Positions 46,701-58,600 of a stretch of 64,000 bases of DNA are shown here, piece after piece. The DNA is from Phoebastria nigripes (lineage: Eukaryota; Chordata; Aves; Procellariiformes; Diomedeidae), in the NCBI GenBank assembly GCA_035582835.1, contig JAYKAV010000433.1:448721-512720 (forward strand), in the 5' to 3' direction. A program made the translations under genes and the position numbers. How positions within the stretch are numbered: position 1 is the stretch's first letter; each line of letters starts with the position of its first letter. The notes under the pieces were generated by a model, which worked only from the letters and a program-made list of their open reading frames with translations, was not told where the DNA came from and did no database searches.

Positions 46701-49700
46701 ACAGAACTCATCAGTTACCTTTAATTTTAGTAGTTCCATCAACTTATACCATACAAGAGTCTCTATTCCTTGTCACCTGTTCTTTCACTCATATATCCAA
46801 ATAATCAAAAAAAAACCCCAGAACTGTCTGTGGCCTGTTTATCAGAAGTACTGGCAGTGATATGTTCTATCTATGCTTGATGCAGATGTGGACCTTAAAG
46901 GATGCTTCTCATGTAGGGCAGCTGTGAAATCTTCGTTGTTTGTGCCCTGCTTGGCCTTGTTGCCAGGCTGAGATGGAAAAACTTTTATGATTGTTAGTGA
47001 CCTGTGAGGGAGTGGGGTCTGAAATTCAGATGGTGATGAAAGAATATTTTCATTGGTAGGAGATGGCTGTGAAGAATGAAGTTGGCCTAATAAATAATCC
47101 TCTAAAGATTTCCTGGCTGGAGGGCCAGCCCCGGAACAATCCCAGCACTGTCCTTTCTGACAGCACTAGTCAGCCTAGGACTTCACAGGTAAGGAGACAT
47201 AGGCTGCTGTTGTTTAAATCTGTTTCTATAGCAACCTAAATTTAACAGTGTGCTTTGCATTTGTGGTAAGATACGTTGATTCCAGCAGAGCTGAAAAGAA
47301 GCTCTTAATAAAAGGTCTGCCTTTCTGATGAGCCTTTTTGTGCTGAAGCAGTGGCTTTTTTAGAGAACCTTTTGCCTGAGTAGCAGCACAGTGAGAACAC
47401 AAGCTATTTGGATGACTGGATCTTTGCATAATCTCACTCTCTGTCTTCCAAGTGAAAACAAAGATGTTCCTTGCTCAGCCCAAAGCCTCTGATGCCATTC
47501 TTCTGGATTTTTTTCTAATATACTTTGACTGTGGGAGTCCTCTGACCGATAGCTGGTTGAAATGGGTCTCCTAGAAGGCTTCTTTAGAGAGGCTTGGTTA
47601 CTCACTGCATTCACAAGAGGATGTGCTGAAAGGAAACCTATATTCTTAGGGTCTGCAGGAGGGAAGAGAAAGGAATACCAAATTAAATATCCTTGCAGAC
47701 ACCTTATTGCCTGTTTTGGGTCCTCTTTATCAGTGTGGTTACTTTGAGCGCAAGGTGTTTCTTAACTCTTAGCTGCTTCCTGTTTATTTCACCAGATAAT
47801 CCCTCTGAAGCTGTTGCTCTTGAATAGCAAATGTATTCCAGTCACAAAACACATGGAAGGCAATAACATTTAGTGGTTAAAACATAGAAACCAATCTGAG
47901 GATGTGCTGCAGCACATTGTTGGCTCTCCGTTACCCCTTGCTCCTGTTGGCCCTCTGGAGTGGGAGATGTATCCACTTCTTCTGAAGCATGTTACATTAC
48001 ACTTTGCTCTATAGCACAGAATTTATGTCGTGCTCTGCATGTCTTCTGATCTAGTTAGTAATTCCTTGGCTGTGAAGGTGTGAGGGGACTTGAGATCCTT
48101 TGCTGGTTATTTGAGTTCCAGTTCAAACTTCGTGACACTTATTCCCCTCTCCTTCTTCCCTGTGGTTTAAAGATCAAAAAGATCTAATTGCTGAGAGGAC
48201 TCTTGCCTCATGCTCTACAGGTGCCCTTAGTCTGTGTGTCTGTCTCGATCAGCCTTGTGTGTGTTCACTACCTAAATATTTTAGCAGCTTGTGAGATTGT
48301 TCAGTACATTCACTCTCCTGACTTTTTGTTAAGTACTTTATTTATAGTAGACGCATTTATACATCAGAATGCCTTGTTGTTATCCTAGTTTTGTTTAGGG
48401 TTGTATGTTTTCACTTGGGATGCATGTTTCTTTGTCTGAACAGCCTGGCCTGAGCAGCATAGTTTCCCAGAAATCTCAGGCAAAGGCAGTTACAGCATCA
48501 TAGCCCAGGAGCCAGGCAGATCTGCACAATGTAGAACCAGAGTCCTGCAGACACAGCAGATTCACAGAGGTGGCCAGAGTGTTAGAAGGCAAATCGGGGG
48601 GGGGGGGGGAAGCAGAATCCAATCCAGTTTATTTGAGTCTCTCTCGCTAGTAGAGAATGAGAACTGGCTCTGAAGAGCTCGTTCATACCTAAGGGGGTTG
48701 CTGGTGCAACTGGAGCTTGGTGGTGGATTCTTGCCTCTGTGGGTTCAAAAGTCCTGGCTTTTGACTGAGTTTATCTTGGCTTGTTTCCATGACTAAAGCT
48801 TGTTAGTGTGGAACTGCAGCGTCTGCCTGCTGTGAAGGATTAGCTTGGTGGAGCAGCAAGGGAGAGCAGGCTAAAGCAGCAAATGGTGTTCATGCTCTGT
48901 GGAGGTGGTGACTCACTTCTGTCCAACACAGCCTCGTCAATCCCATATTAACTCTCAAAATGGTGAGGAGTTATGGCCAGTGACTTGCATCCTTTCCCAA
49001 GAACTGCACTGCTGATGCTTGTCTGTCCTTTCAACTGCTTCTGTGTGTAAGCAGCTGCAATGTCTTTGATTACATTGCAGTCTTGCTGCCCAGGCTAAGA
49101 TCTCCAAGCTGCTCTGGTTCCTGCTTTTCTTAGTTCCTAACTCCAGACCCTCCCCAAATCCTGCTGCTGCTTCCACTAGGATGCTTCCAAAATCTGTAAT
49201 GTGGTAATAGCTTCTCTTGGCTGTACTGCTTCCAGCTGACTTATTCTTTGTCCTCAGCTCTTCAACTCTAGACTATGCAAAATGAGCTCTTTCAGATATC
49301 TTTTGCCACTGCCTCAATCTACTCCCTGCCTCATCCTTTCATACCCAGTCTGGCTTCCCAGCCATCAGGGTCCACATTCTTGCTTTCAAGCTGCACTAAT
49401 CTCATTCTGATTTAAGCTGCCCTCACTTCCTATTTGCTGCTCCCTCTGGGTTGCTCCTATTTTTGTCTGAATCCACCCCCATGTTTGTTCCCACTCTGTG
49501 CAAATGCAGCTCCTTCCCTGCTCTGCTTCAGAAAACAGCCAAAGACCTGCGGCGTTCTCATGGCAACGCACTCGCTACTCATCCGCTTCAGAGCTGTGTC
49601 TGCTCCCTGCCTGGGGTAGTCAGCCAGGAGCTCTGCACCAAAGCCTTCAAATAAAGGATAGCCACACACTAACTAGACCAGCGGGCTTTGGAAGCAGTTC

Positions 49701-52700
49701 CCAGGTGAAAGCGAGGCTGGTAGTTGAAAAGTGGTGCTGTGAGGAGGCAGTAAGTTGCAAGATACTTGCCTCCACAGTCTTGGTTGGCTTGTTTTCTTCT
49801 ACAGTAATGGGTGCACGTTGTCCAGCAGTTCCTGGAGAGCTGCTGGAGCCAAATGGGCAAGTTATGCTTGAATTACAAAAGCTGTGGCTTGGCCAGTGTT
49901 ACTCTAGGCTATTTGAGAGCAATGACTATTTGATTGCTGCAGCTCTGAATGGTTCAAAGCACACAACAGCTGTACAATGCTGTGAAGAGCCTATTTTGCC
50001 ACTACAACAGCATGAAGCACTCACTTCTGGGAAGGTCTTCCTTGCATCTTTGGTAGTGGGATCTTCCTGCCAGTGCTCCTCATTCATTTTGGGCCATTCA
50101 TTCAGCCATATTAAAGTGCTGAGAAAAGCCTTCTGTCTGGCCCGCTTGCATCTTTTCTAAGCTCCTTTGAGGTTTCATAGAGTTTGTTTTATATTACCTG
50201 ACTTCACAGCCTGATGTGAATCTAGTAGGTTAAGAGCCATCTGTGCCTTCTCTGAAATGTCTCTGTGCACTTTGCTGTAGCCAGCTTCCAAAGCTTATGG
50301 TTATCTGGGTGCATGGAGGTTTTATTTTTTTATTTTTTAAAAAGAGCCCTAGTATCTAATCTAGATATGAAAAAGGTAAGAATTGGTGACCCAGTAGTTT
50401 CTGCAGTGTCCTTCTAATAGTTTGCCCTGATACTGCCTAAAATGTTCTCAGCCTGGCAGAGCCCTTCCCACTGTCCAGCTCACAGGGTAAAGAACTGTTC
50501 ATTTCAACGCTGGGTCTTGACCTGAACTGTGTGCACTCTCCTCGGGGGAAGATAAAGTACCAGCAGCTCTAGCCTTCTCCCAGCCCAGAAAAGCAGAGCC
50601 ACACTGCTTCCCCACCCTCATAAAAACCTGAAGTGCCAGAGAGGATAGATCTTGGTCACTACAGATAAGGGACCTGTGCTTTTGGTGCCTGGGCTTTTTC
50701 TGGCTTGCTACCAATGAAATGAGGCAACAAGACGCTTCCAGTCACAGATACATTTATTCTTCCATACCTGTACAGCTGATACAGATCAGTGCATGCTTCA
50801 AGCAGCAGTATCTAGAGAAATTTCTTCTCCTGCTAGTAGGATAAATAAACTGCTGTTGCTGTATTGCGAGCCTACGTGGATGCTTACCTGTTTCCAGGCT
50901 GGGAGTGCCAACCGCACTTGAGTTAGGGGAAAAGAAACCCACAAGAGAAAAAGGAGGAACGGCTTTGATTTTTCACATCCAAACATGGTGGAAGAAGAAA
51001 CACCAGTTTCTGTCTCTTGACCTTTGCCATAGCTATGCCTTTGAGATGCAATGCTACTGTCTCCTTGCAAGCTGCCTGCTTATCCACAGGTGATGTCTGC
51101 CATATCCCTTTCTGTCTGCGTTCTGCAGTGTCACAGCCACATCCCCAAAATAACAAGTCTTTTGCCAAACAATGCCATTCTTCCATGAGGAGGAGATGCA
51201 CAGTCAAGAGTGGGAAATTCCCAGTGTGGAGAATGGAAACTTGCCTACGAGGTTCCAGCAGACAGTGCTCTCGTCTGAGCATGGAGCCTGTGAGCTCTGC
51301 TCCGAAGGATTCCTTGGCAAGGACAAGGACAGTCTGTGGTGGGTAAGGCAAGAACAACAAAACAGGCCACACACAACAGGAATGCTGCAGTATCCTTCCT
51401 CCCGCTAGGACCAGAGAAACTGGCAGCAGCAGTAAGTAAATGTGATACGTTAAATGATAAATACCTTCAAATGGCGTAATCTCTTGGATTCTGTTTCCTG
51501 AGGGTCTGCAGAACATCCTCAAGAAGCGATAGCCCCAAATCCACTTTGAAGGAGAGGAAGGGATCAGACAGGTCAGAAAGAGTGGTGCCATTCTGGGAAC
51601 CTTTCTCTGAGGTCCCGCAGTCTGTAGCCTGGTCCTTGTGGAATTGAGTTTGAGTGGCTTTGTGGTATTGATGAGTAGCACCAGAAAAAGAGATGTCAGA
51701 GTGAGAATCTGTGTGATCAATGATGTTAGGACAGCTAGAACTGTCCAGGTACAGCCGGGGAGGCTTGGGAGGTGCTTGTGCCTTGGCTAGGTTTTGCTCA
51801 CTCTGGCATGACAGGTAATCGGACTTGTCCTTCAGATCCCTCAAGCATTCCCTCTTCTGGCACTGTCCATCACTGTCCAGAGTGTGGCTGTTCTGATTCA
51901 AGATGATGACTTGGTTGCCCAGCTTTTTATGTCTCCTGAGTGAGAAACGTCTGAAGAACGTTGTGGACTTAATGGACCCTCTCCGCCAAGTATCCATGCT
52001 GATGAAAGGCAACGAGAAGAAGGAAACTGCTGACTCTTCACAGTCAGGTGTTGGACTTAAGTCGCAGGATCAGCAGCAAGCCGCACAACAGGAACAACCT
52101 CTTCCTTCCCTGTTCTTGTAGCTAGAAGGAAAACAGAGAGGCTGGTATTGCAGGAAATGCAAACTTCACACTACGTCCCTGTGTTAAGGAGCAATTGGCC
52201 TGTCTTAGATATTAAGGAGTCTCCTTCTTCAGTGGAGAAGGAATGGCGATGTCTGAGCTTATAAAATCTGTGCTGCAGAAACAAGCTGATGAAGAACAGC
52301 AAAGGCACACAGTCACCATGAGAACAGATTTAATCTAGCATCTAGAACAGAAGGGCACTTTGGTACCATGGTAACCAGCCACCTTCATGGTGAAGGGCAC
52401 AGTATAAAAATCTCAGTGGGTGGTTAGGAAGGGAGACGGTGACTCAGTCACACTGAAGGAAACCAAAGAAATACAGTCAAATGGAAATTTAAAAAGCAAC
52501 AAAACGCAGATATAAAAGACAAACGTTAGGAAAATTGAATGCAAAATAGACTTACGCTGTGTNGGGTCAGCACCTGAGTCTAACAGGCGGCGAGGAGCAA
52601 CTGCTGAAGCACTCAGAGAACTGTGACCACCACGTTCACCAGTACACTGGGACGTTGGAAGAAGCAAGTCCAGGGATGATTCAGCCAGGTTGGACCCGGA

Positions 52701-54487
52701 ACGCTAAAAATCCACAATGCCTCCTTCTCTTCATGTGCCTCCTGTCACTGCTTCCCAGGCTGCAGTTCTTTGTGCGTATGTATTTGTTTTGAGCCAAGCC
52801 CTTGCTGAGTCAGCCACGTCAGAAACTGGGTTTTACACTATTGGTAATTGCCAGGATTGCAGGAAGTAGGTGTGTAGAGTGGCAAAGTATCAGCCCACAC
52901 TCTGCCTGAGGAGAAAGCAAGCTCCCTTAGAGGCACTCAGATTGCTTGAGAACTGTCAACGTGAATATCGACTTGTAGCCCATCTTGAATCAGACTGTTT
53001 CTTCTCTTGGTGCTCTCCCTTCTGCCACTTCAATGGCTTGTTGGATCAGCAGGGCTCCCAAATGAGGCCAGAAATAATCTCTTGTCTGTTTTAAATTTAA
53101 ATCCAGAGTGTGAGGTAGTGATTCCGGTTTGTATGGGTGATTCATCTGCATGAGTCTCATGTAGGCTATTTCATTCAGCCAAGCAAATGACAGTAAGTAT
53201 CTGTGGTTAGTGGACAGGAACTTTGAAGAAGCCTAGTTCTGCCACTGAAGGCTGATACAATCTGGTGCTTTCTCAGACACTGTGAAAATCTGTGCTGTGC
53301 AGTACTGAAAGGTTATTTCATTCATGCAGCTCCTAAGATACCAATTATGGCATATTAGTCTCTTAATTTCCTGGTCTAAGTTTCTCATCTATTGTGGGCT
53401 TCTATTTTGTCCTCGCAGCTAGACACTCTGCAGCTGGAGGAACCACTTTGCTGGCACATGATAACAAATCTGTACTTGTCCCATTTTCATGCAGAATCTT
53501 ATCTAGCTATTCTATTGCCTTTTCATCCCTTCTATTTACTATTTAAGATGTCCTTAAATCACCACTAAATCTAGTTCCTAGAAAAATGAACGTGAGGGGT
53601 TTTTTTATTCACCTTCTGTCAAGATGCTTTTATTTCTACCTGAACTGTCAAGCAAATGAGATGGATGTTTCCAAGCATTGCAGTGCTTTGAATACATCCG
53701 AAGTACTAATGTTAAATGGCTTTTGAAAGCAGAGTGCCAAAACCACCACTTTGCTCTGCGATAGCAGCTGTCATCTGCTGCCTACATTTATTAAGTAGAG
53801 TCTGCAATCACCACTTAGTTGACATGACAGTTGCTACAACACACAGTAGGAAGGCTCCAAGAGCTTTTAAGAACTAAAACACTCTTGTGTCAGGTTTGGG
53901 AACATACCTGGTGGTTTTCTTTCTGCAGCTACTTCCATGACTAAACCACAGAAAGGTTTGATTTTTTTTTTTTTAATGGCATTAGCCTTTATAACGGATG
54001 AAGTGTACGCTGGACTTTGTGCACCAGTGTTGTACTTGCAGAGCAAGTTTGTCATCCAAAATAACCAGCCACAGCGAGGCAAGCCATGCTTTCCCATCCA
54101 GCCTCGTGAGCAGGAATTGGCTCCAGCAGCAAGAGGGTAATTCGGGCTCCCTGTCTGTCCCACTCCTGGGCTCGTCAGTAACACTGTTATGAAGCAGGCT
54201 ATTTTCTGTAGGCCAGGCAGCTTTCGCACCTTACCTGATTTCTCTGGGGTCATGCTGCTATGAACCACCTTCCTGACTCAAATGTGCATGTTGCGAGTGG
54301 TTTATGGAGAGCAGGGCTGGGTATATGCTGTCCTTGACAGGTTGTATTTGTTTTCTGCTCCTAGGCATCAGTGGTATCAGAACGGGATTACGAGAGCCTG
54401 GTGATGATGCGGATGCGCCAAGCAGCAGAGAGGCAGCAGCTTATTGAACAGCTCAAGCAGGAAGACGAGGAAGAGTCTCACACCTAG
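37713..54487 (+). CDS. DNAJC17: DNAJC17, J-domain and RRM co-chaperone, 11 exons
   Basis: Coding exons: 37713-37790, 39940-40009, 41227-41285, 42847-42934, 43340-43422, 43888-43984, 44839-44888, 45414-45491, 46203-46283, 47060-47188, 54365-54487. The frame joins throughout, giving 311 residues (human 304). The ATG has a strong context (GCCGAGATGG). Residues 11-76 are the J domain with the HPD tripeptide at 39-41 ([10 protein letters not shown]), which stimulates Hsp70 ATPase. A charged coiled coil follows (about 80-165: [31 protein letters not shown]). Residues 176-250 are an RNA-recognition motif ([39 protein letters not shown]). The tail [22 protein letters not shown] is strongly conserved. 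Known family role: nuclear, linked to splicing and essential in mammals. The exon 8 donor (AAG|GTCCTG) is weak. AATAAA at 54,556 is the likely polyadenylation signal. The last intron (7.2 kb) contains the C15orf62 homologue in antisense. Confidence 0.97.
37791..39939 (+). other. DNAJC17: Intron 1 of DNAJC17
   Basis: A 2.1-kb intron with phase-0 ends. The CpG-rich part ends by about 37,960. No other gene or clear repeat is seen. Confidence 0.8.
48596..48609. repeat. Poly-G homopolymer, 14 bases
   Basis: A 14-base G run in DNAJC17 intron 10. Length is probably uncertain in the assembly. Confidence 0.85.
51467..51997 (-). CDS. C15orf62: C15orf62 homologue, nested in a DNAJC17 intron
   Basis: A single coding exon of 176 residues (human 175). 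I chose the Met at 51,997 (MDTWRRGS), because the human protein starts METWRKGS; an in-frame Met five codons upstream (52,012) is the alternative. Diagnostic conserved blocks are PPKPPRLY at 76-83 followed by SSSCPNI, and the C-terminal [15 protein letters not shown] at 141-155 followed by SLLEDVL. The basic, hydroxylated N-terminus ([22 protein letters not shown]) fits the mitochondrial annotation of the human protein, but the function is not established. A splice acceptor on the minus strand (TTTTCCTTCTAG, exon start about 52,121) implies a separate 5' untranslated exon. The nested antisense position is the same as in mammals. Confidence 0.92.
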   Translation of the reverse strand: MDTWRRGSIKSTTFFRRFSLRRHKKLGNQVIILNQNSHTLDSDGQCQKRECLRDLKDKSDYLSCQSEQNLAKAQAPPKPPRLYLDSSSCPNIIDHTDSHSDISFSGATHQYHKATQTQFHKDQATDCGTSEKGSQNGTTLSDLSDPFLSFKVDLGLSLLEDVLQTLRKQNPRDYAI

Positions 54488-54555
54488 CATGAGAGAGTAT
54501 GCATTCTCCCCTCCCCATCATTCTTCATTTCCAAAGCTGTTTCTTAAATTAAGTC

Positions 54556-54561
54556 AATAAA
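54556..54561 (+). terminator. DNAJC17: DNAJC17 polyadenylation signal
   Basis: AATAAA 69 bases after the TAG stop, followed by a T-rich tract. It gives a very short 3' untranslated region of about 90 bases. Confidence 0.75.
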
Positions 54562-54876
54562 CCTCCTTTTTTTTTTTTTTTTAAAAACTGTTGTAGGAAT
54601 ACAAACTCTCAGTGACTGCAGCCCTTATCCCTTTCCAGAGCGGGGAAAAAAATGGCTGCATAAGCTTCAGAGTAAGTGTATTAACCTGTCAGTCTGTGTA
54701 CTCAGAGCAGCTGCCCGGTCACAGAGGATAGGGTGTGAGAGGTGCTATCAGAACACCAAACTTTGGAGCTTCTTTTAATTCCTGAAAGCTTGTTCAGGAG
54801 CTGTGGATCCAGAAGGCTTTGGCAACAACTGTTTAAAACAACCCACAGAAAGACATTGGTCTCTTTAGAGAAATGT

Positions 54877-54882
54877 TTTATT
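54877..54882 (-). terminator. GCHFR: Candidate GCHFR polyadenylation signal
   Basis: On the minus strand this reads AATAAA, 765 bases beyond the GCHFR stop codon. Together with the signal at 54,556 it leaves about 0.3 kb between the convergent transcripts. Nothing else is seen in that gap. Confidence 0.5.
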
Positions 54883-55646
54883 GGTGTTACCCCTACAGCA
54901 GGATTGATACAGTCCCAAACAATCCAGCATTACAACTGCTGCTGTTAAGATTACAGAGCCTGTACCTGAAATGTTCACAAGACCTTTCTGTGCTGCTCTA
55001 AGGCTATTTCAGGAACAATGTGTTACTCTTGAATGGCACTCTGGGGGCTAAAAGTCTGATGATGCTGCTAACCACAATCCCTTTTGGGAGAGAAACCGGC
55101 CTTGCTGCCGAGTGAAGGGATTCTCAAAGAGCACTGTGTGGGTTTAGCAGTTCCCGCTTACATTTCAGGGATGAGATAGTAGGCCATCCATGCTTGGCCT
55201 CCTCTCCCTACCCCCCATGGCCTGGGAGAAGGCATGCCCTGAACTCTCACAGCTCAGCACGTACCTCTCTGGGGCAGCCCTGAGGAACAGGCAGACAAGT
55301 CTGTTATTTGAGCTTCTTCCAATGCATGCTAAATAGGAGATGATTAAAATGTAAAAAGATGGTATTTGCCAGACTGCCATTCAGATGAATGCAGAGATAG
55401 AGCCATCTGTTCTCTGTGCGTGATTTCATCTAGACTGGGCATACCTTCCTCCCCCCGGTCTTGTGAAATGGCAGGGATGGCAAGTTTCCATTGGGTCAAG
55501 TTTTGCCCCTACACCACTCCTCCCTCCGTGCCTGAGTGCCTGGAGTCTGGGACAGAAAGGAATTAAGGGGAAAAGTTTGCTGTCGGTCCTGTGTGAGATG
55601 ATCCCCAGCAGGATCTTGTCCAGGTGGAACGCAGAAGTCTTCCTCG

Positions 55647-58600
55647 CTATTCCTTGTGGAGGCACCACACCAATGTCTGGCCCACGCCTGTCATGCTCAC
55701 CACCCGGTAACCACAGCTCTCCAGCTTGTTCAAGACTATCCGCGGTGCATCGTTCACGTAGTACTCCCAGCTGTAAGCAGGAAAGAGAAGAAATAAAATG
55801 GGGTGGAGAAGGAAGAGGCAAGAATTTCCTTGTGGAGGTGACTCTGCCTCACTACTAAAACCATATAAGACACTGCAAGGACCACATCTGGCATACTGTC
55901 TGTGTGATGCAATGTCTTGGTTAAGCAGATGGGGAAGGCCAAAGCCCACAGCTACCAAACCAAGGAGGAAGCCTGTCCAAAATGGAAGGGTCATGTTAAT
56001 TGAAACGTGGTTTGAGGACCGTTGTCCAAAGCCACGTGCTGCTCGGTTAACTGGGCTGAAACTGCAGCAGAGAAGGCTCACAAGTATTCACAACTGGGAA
56101 TTCATGGAAAAAGAGGATAATCTCTGCAAAGCAGGGAAGAACGATTCAGGTGTTTCTAAGGAATGAAAAACCAGTGGTTTGCCTATGTTAGAGCGTGTCC
56201 CTAAATTGGGTATTTTTGAGAGCCTGTGCTTGAAATTTGGGGATTGGAAAAAAATGCTGCCTTCAGCCAAGTATTAAGCCTTTGAAAAACCAGAAGTCAT
56301 CAGTCCTCAACAGAGCTGCCAAATAAGGTGGAGCACAGGCTCCTCTCTACCCCAGCAATTCAGAGCAGTTGTGTGCTGTGGATGTCTAGGAACTGACACT
56401 TGGGATCTTTGTCCAGCTTTTATTCCTCTGTGGTTTCTGCTGGCTCTCTGCATTTGGAGCAGAAGCTGTCCTTCCCTCCACCTGATCCCTGAGGCTGCTC
56501 CTCCGCAGAAGACTTGAGGGCTGTGAGGCTGCTCCCACCGTGAAGAAAATAGATGGTGATTGCAGAGTGGAAGAGTAGCACGATACAGACACAAAATGGG
56601 CTGAATTAGGTGGGGAAGTAGCAGAGCTGAAATGGTAAGTATAACCTTCAGCGCTGGATTTGGCAGCCTTTCTGTTCCTTTAGCACAGTCTTTTTGGATG
56701 CAGTATTTATTCAAGCAGATGGGATAAGCTTCATAATAGTTCAGCTCTTAGATGACTCACTGTGCCAGATAAGCTGATAATGATGGGCTACAGGATCATT
56801 GTTGATCTTGTTTGGGCACCTTAACAAAGACTCTCCTGATTTTCATACTAATAACAATAAAAAAAGACCCAAAAGCATTTCCAAAGTTGCACTTGCCAAG
56901 ATTGCAAAACATTAATGGAGTGGTGAGTGCTTTTAAAGCATGAAATAACACCAAGATGTGAAAGCTTTTTTTCAGTTTCTCAAGACAGACTATACTTTGC
57001 TATAATTATAGATGTGGTTTAAAGATAGTATGTATTATTATAAGTGTCTTTGAACTTAATGCTTTCTCTAAGAGGCTTGCCACATACCCTTCGGATTCAC
57101 ATGCTGGAGTTGGTAAATATTATTCCCATTATGCAGAGGAANGAGCTGAGGTAGGGATTGTTTGCTATTTGTAGGAACCTAAAAAACTGAGCGGCTGAGC
57201 TAAAAGCAGAAGGAAAGCTGAGTTGCCCAGGGCTTTAAACACAACTCTGTATTGAGTGAAACAAAAGATTGCAAACAGTGCGTATCAAATATGCCGCCGT
57301 CTCCATGTGCAACTGGTCTGAATCAGGATGGAGTGGCTGGGAACATTTGCAAAGCCTTTCCTCCCAGCTAAATGCCAGCAGGCAACAGAAAAGTCACCTG
57401 AGATTGGAGAGGACTTCTGCACTTGCACATCGTTAAGTACGTGACCCCAGCTGCCCTGCCTCCCAGATGTGCCAACACCAGAGAGCCCAGATGAGTGTGC
57501 AGGGGGATGGGATCGAGCTGGGGCAGGAGCGTCCTCCACACGCAGCTGTTTTTAGTGATGGAGCAGATGACCTCCTAGTGATACCTGCCCAGCTGTCCTT
57601 TTAGCCTCCTCGAGGATGGGGTTTGGCTGTGCCCTGGGGAACAGCTAAATTAAAGTATTAGCAGGTGCCTCAGACTCCCAAAATTTGACAGAGGCATCAG
57701 TTTTCATCTAAGACCAAACAGTGCTTATGGCCTTTATAATTACAGGAGATGCCAGGGACGGTGCCCAGCAGTCATCCACGTATGCATGTCCACCTGGGTG
57801 GACCCAGAAGAATCCCCTTTTCTGCAGCAGCTGAGGGTCAGGCTTTTGATCCTTGGCCCTGCACTGGCTACCAGAAACACGCAGGCTGGGGCAGAGCCCG
57901 GCCCCCCCCTTGCTACAGCCCGGATGCCCCTGGGGTTCTGCNGCTGCACATCAGATAGGGGAGCGACAGTGCATGCCGGCAGCTGATTGAACTTCATGAT
58001 ATGCTATTTGCAGTAGCTAGTGCAGAGCTGCATAACAGGATCAGTGCTCTCCCTTATTAGAGGCATTTAAGTACTTCATCTGTATATTACAGTGCCCCAG
58101 CAGGTCCATACTGCTTAGACCTTTTCTTTCAGGCTCCCTCCAAGATCATGTTTCAGGTTTTGGGGCCCACTGTGCTATGGGAAGGGCAAGATTTGCAGCC
58201 TCCTATAGCCGGGCTTACTGCTAGCGAAGCCTTGCAGTCAGGTGGATGGAAAATCCTGCTTGGCTGTGGTGCATGTACGGGAGCTCTCATCCCTGGTTGG
58301 GATTTTTGGCAGAGAGGCGGCCGGGGCTCACCCCACTGGCATGCTGCTGTGCCTCTCGGGGTGTCAGCAGCCACATTCCAGCCAGGTTATCTTCTCCACC
58401 CGCTGTTGCTCAAGCGGGGAAGACGTGCCGTGGGGACCCAGCAGAGTTACCCTGGGTATAACACAAGCCATACCAAGAAGCAGGTGGGGCAAGAGGGAGC
58501 TCAAAATGCTCCAGGCCACAGGCAGGGAAGAAAGGTGGTGAACCCACCAGGGTGATCCCACAGACAGCTCAGATCCCTTCTCCCAAAGAAGCAAAATGTG

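Larger units (their letters stand above)
47189..54364 (+). other. DNAJC17: Intron 10 of DNAJC17, host of C15orf62
   Basis: The 7.2-kb final intron. It contains a 14-base G run (48,596-48,609), the antisense C15orf62 gene (51,467-51,997 with 5' untranslated sequence to about 52,121), and otherwise unassigned AT-rich DNA. Confidence 0.85.

Noticed and set aside
49498..50160. A 220-codon plus-strand open frame in DNAJC17 intron 10
   Set aside because: Composition is not protein-like, there is no family match, and no splice context joins it to DNAJC17.
50923..51466. Minus-strand open frame beyond the C15orf62 stop, 265 codons in another frame
   Set aside because: It overlaps the C15orf62 exon in a different frame and shows no conserved motif; most likely 3' untranslated sequence.
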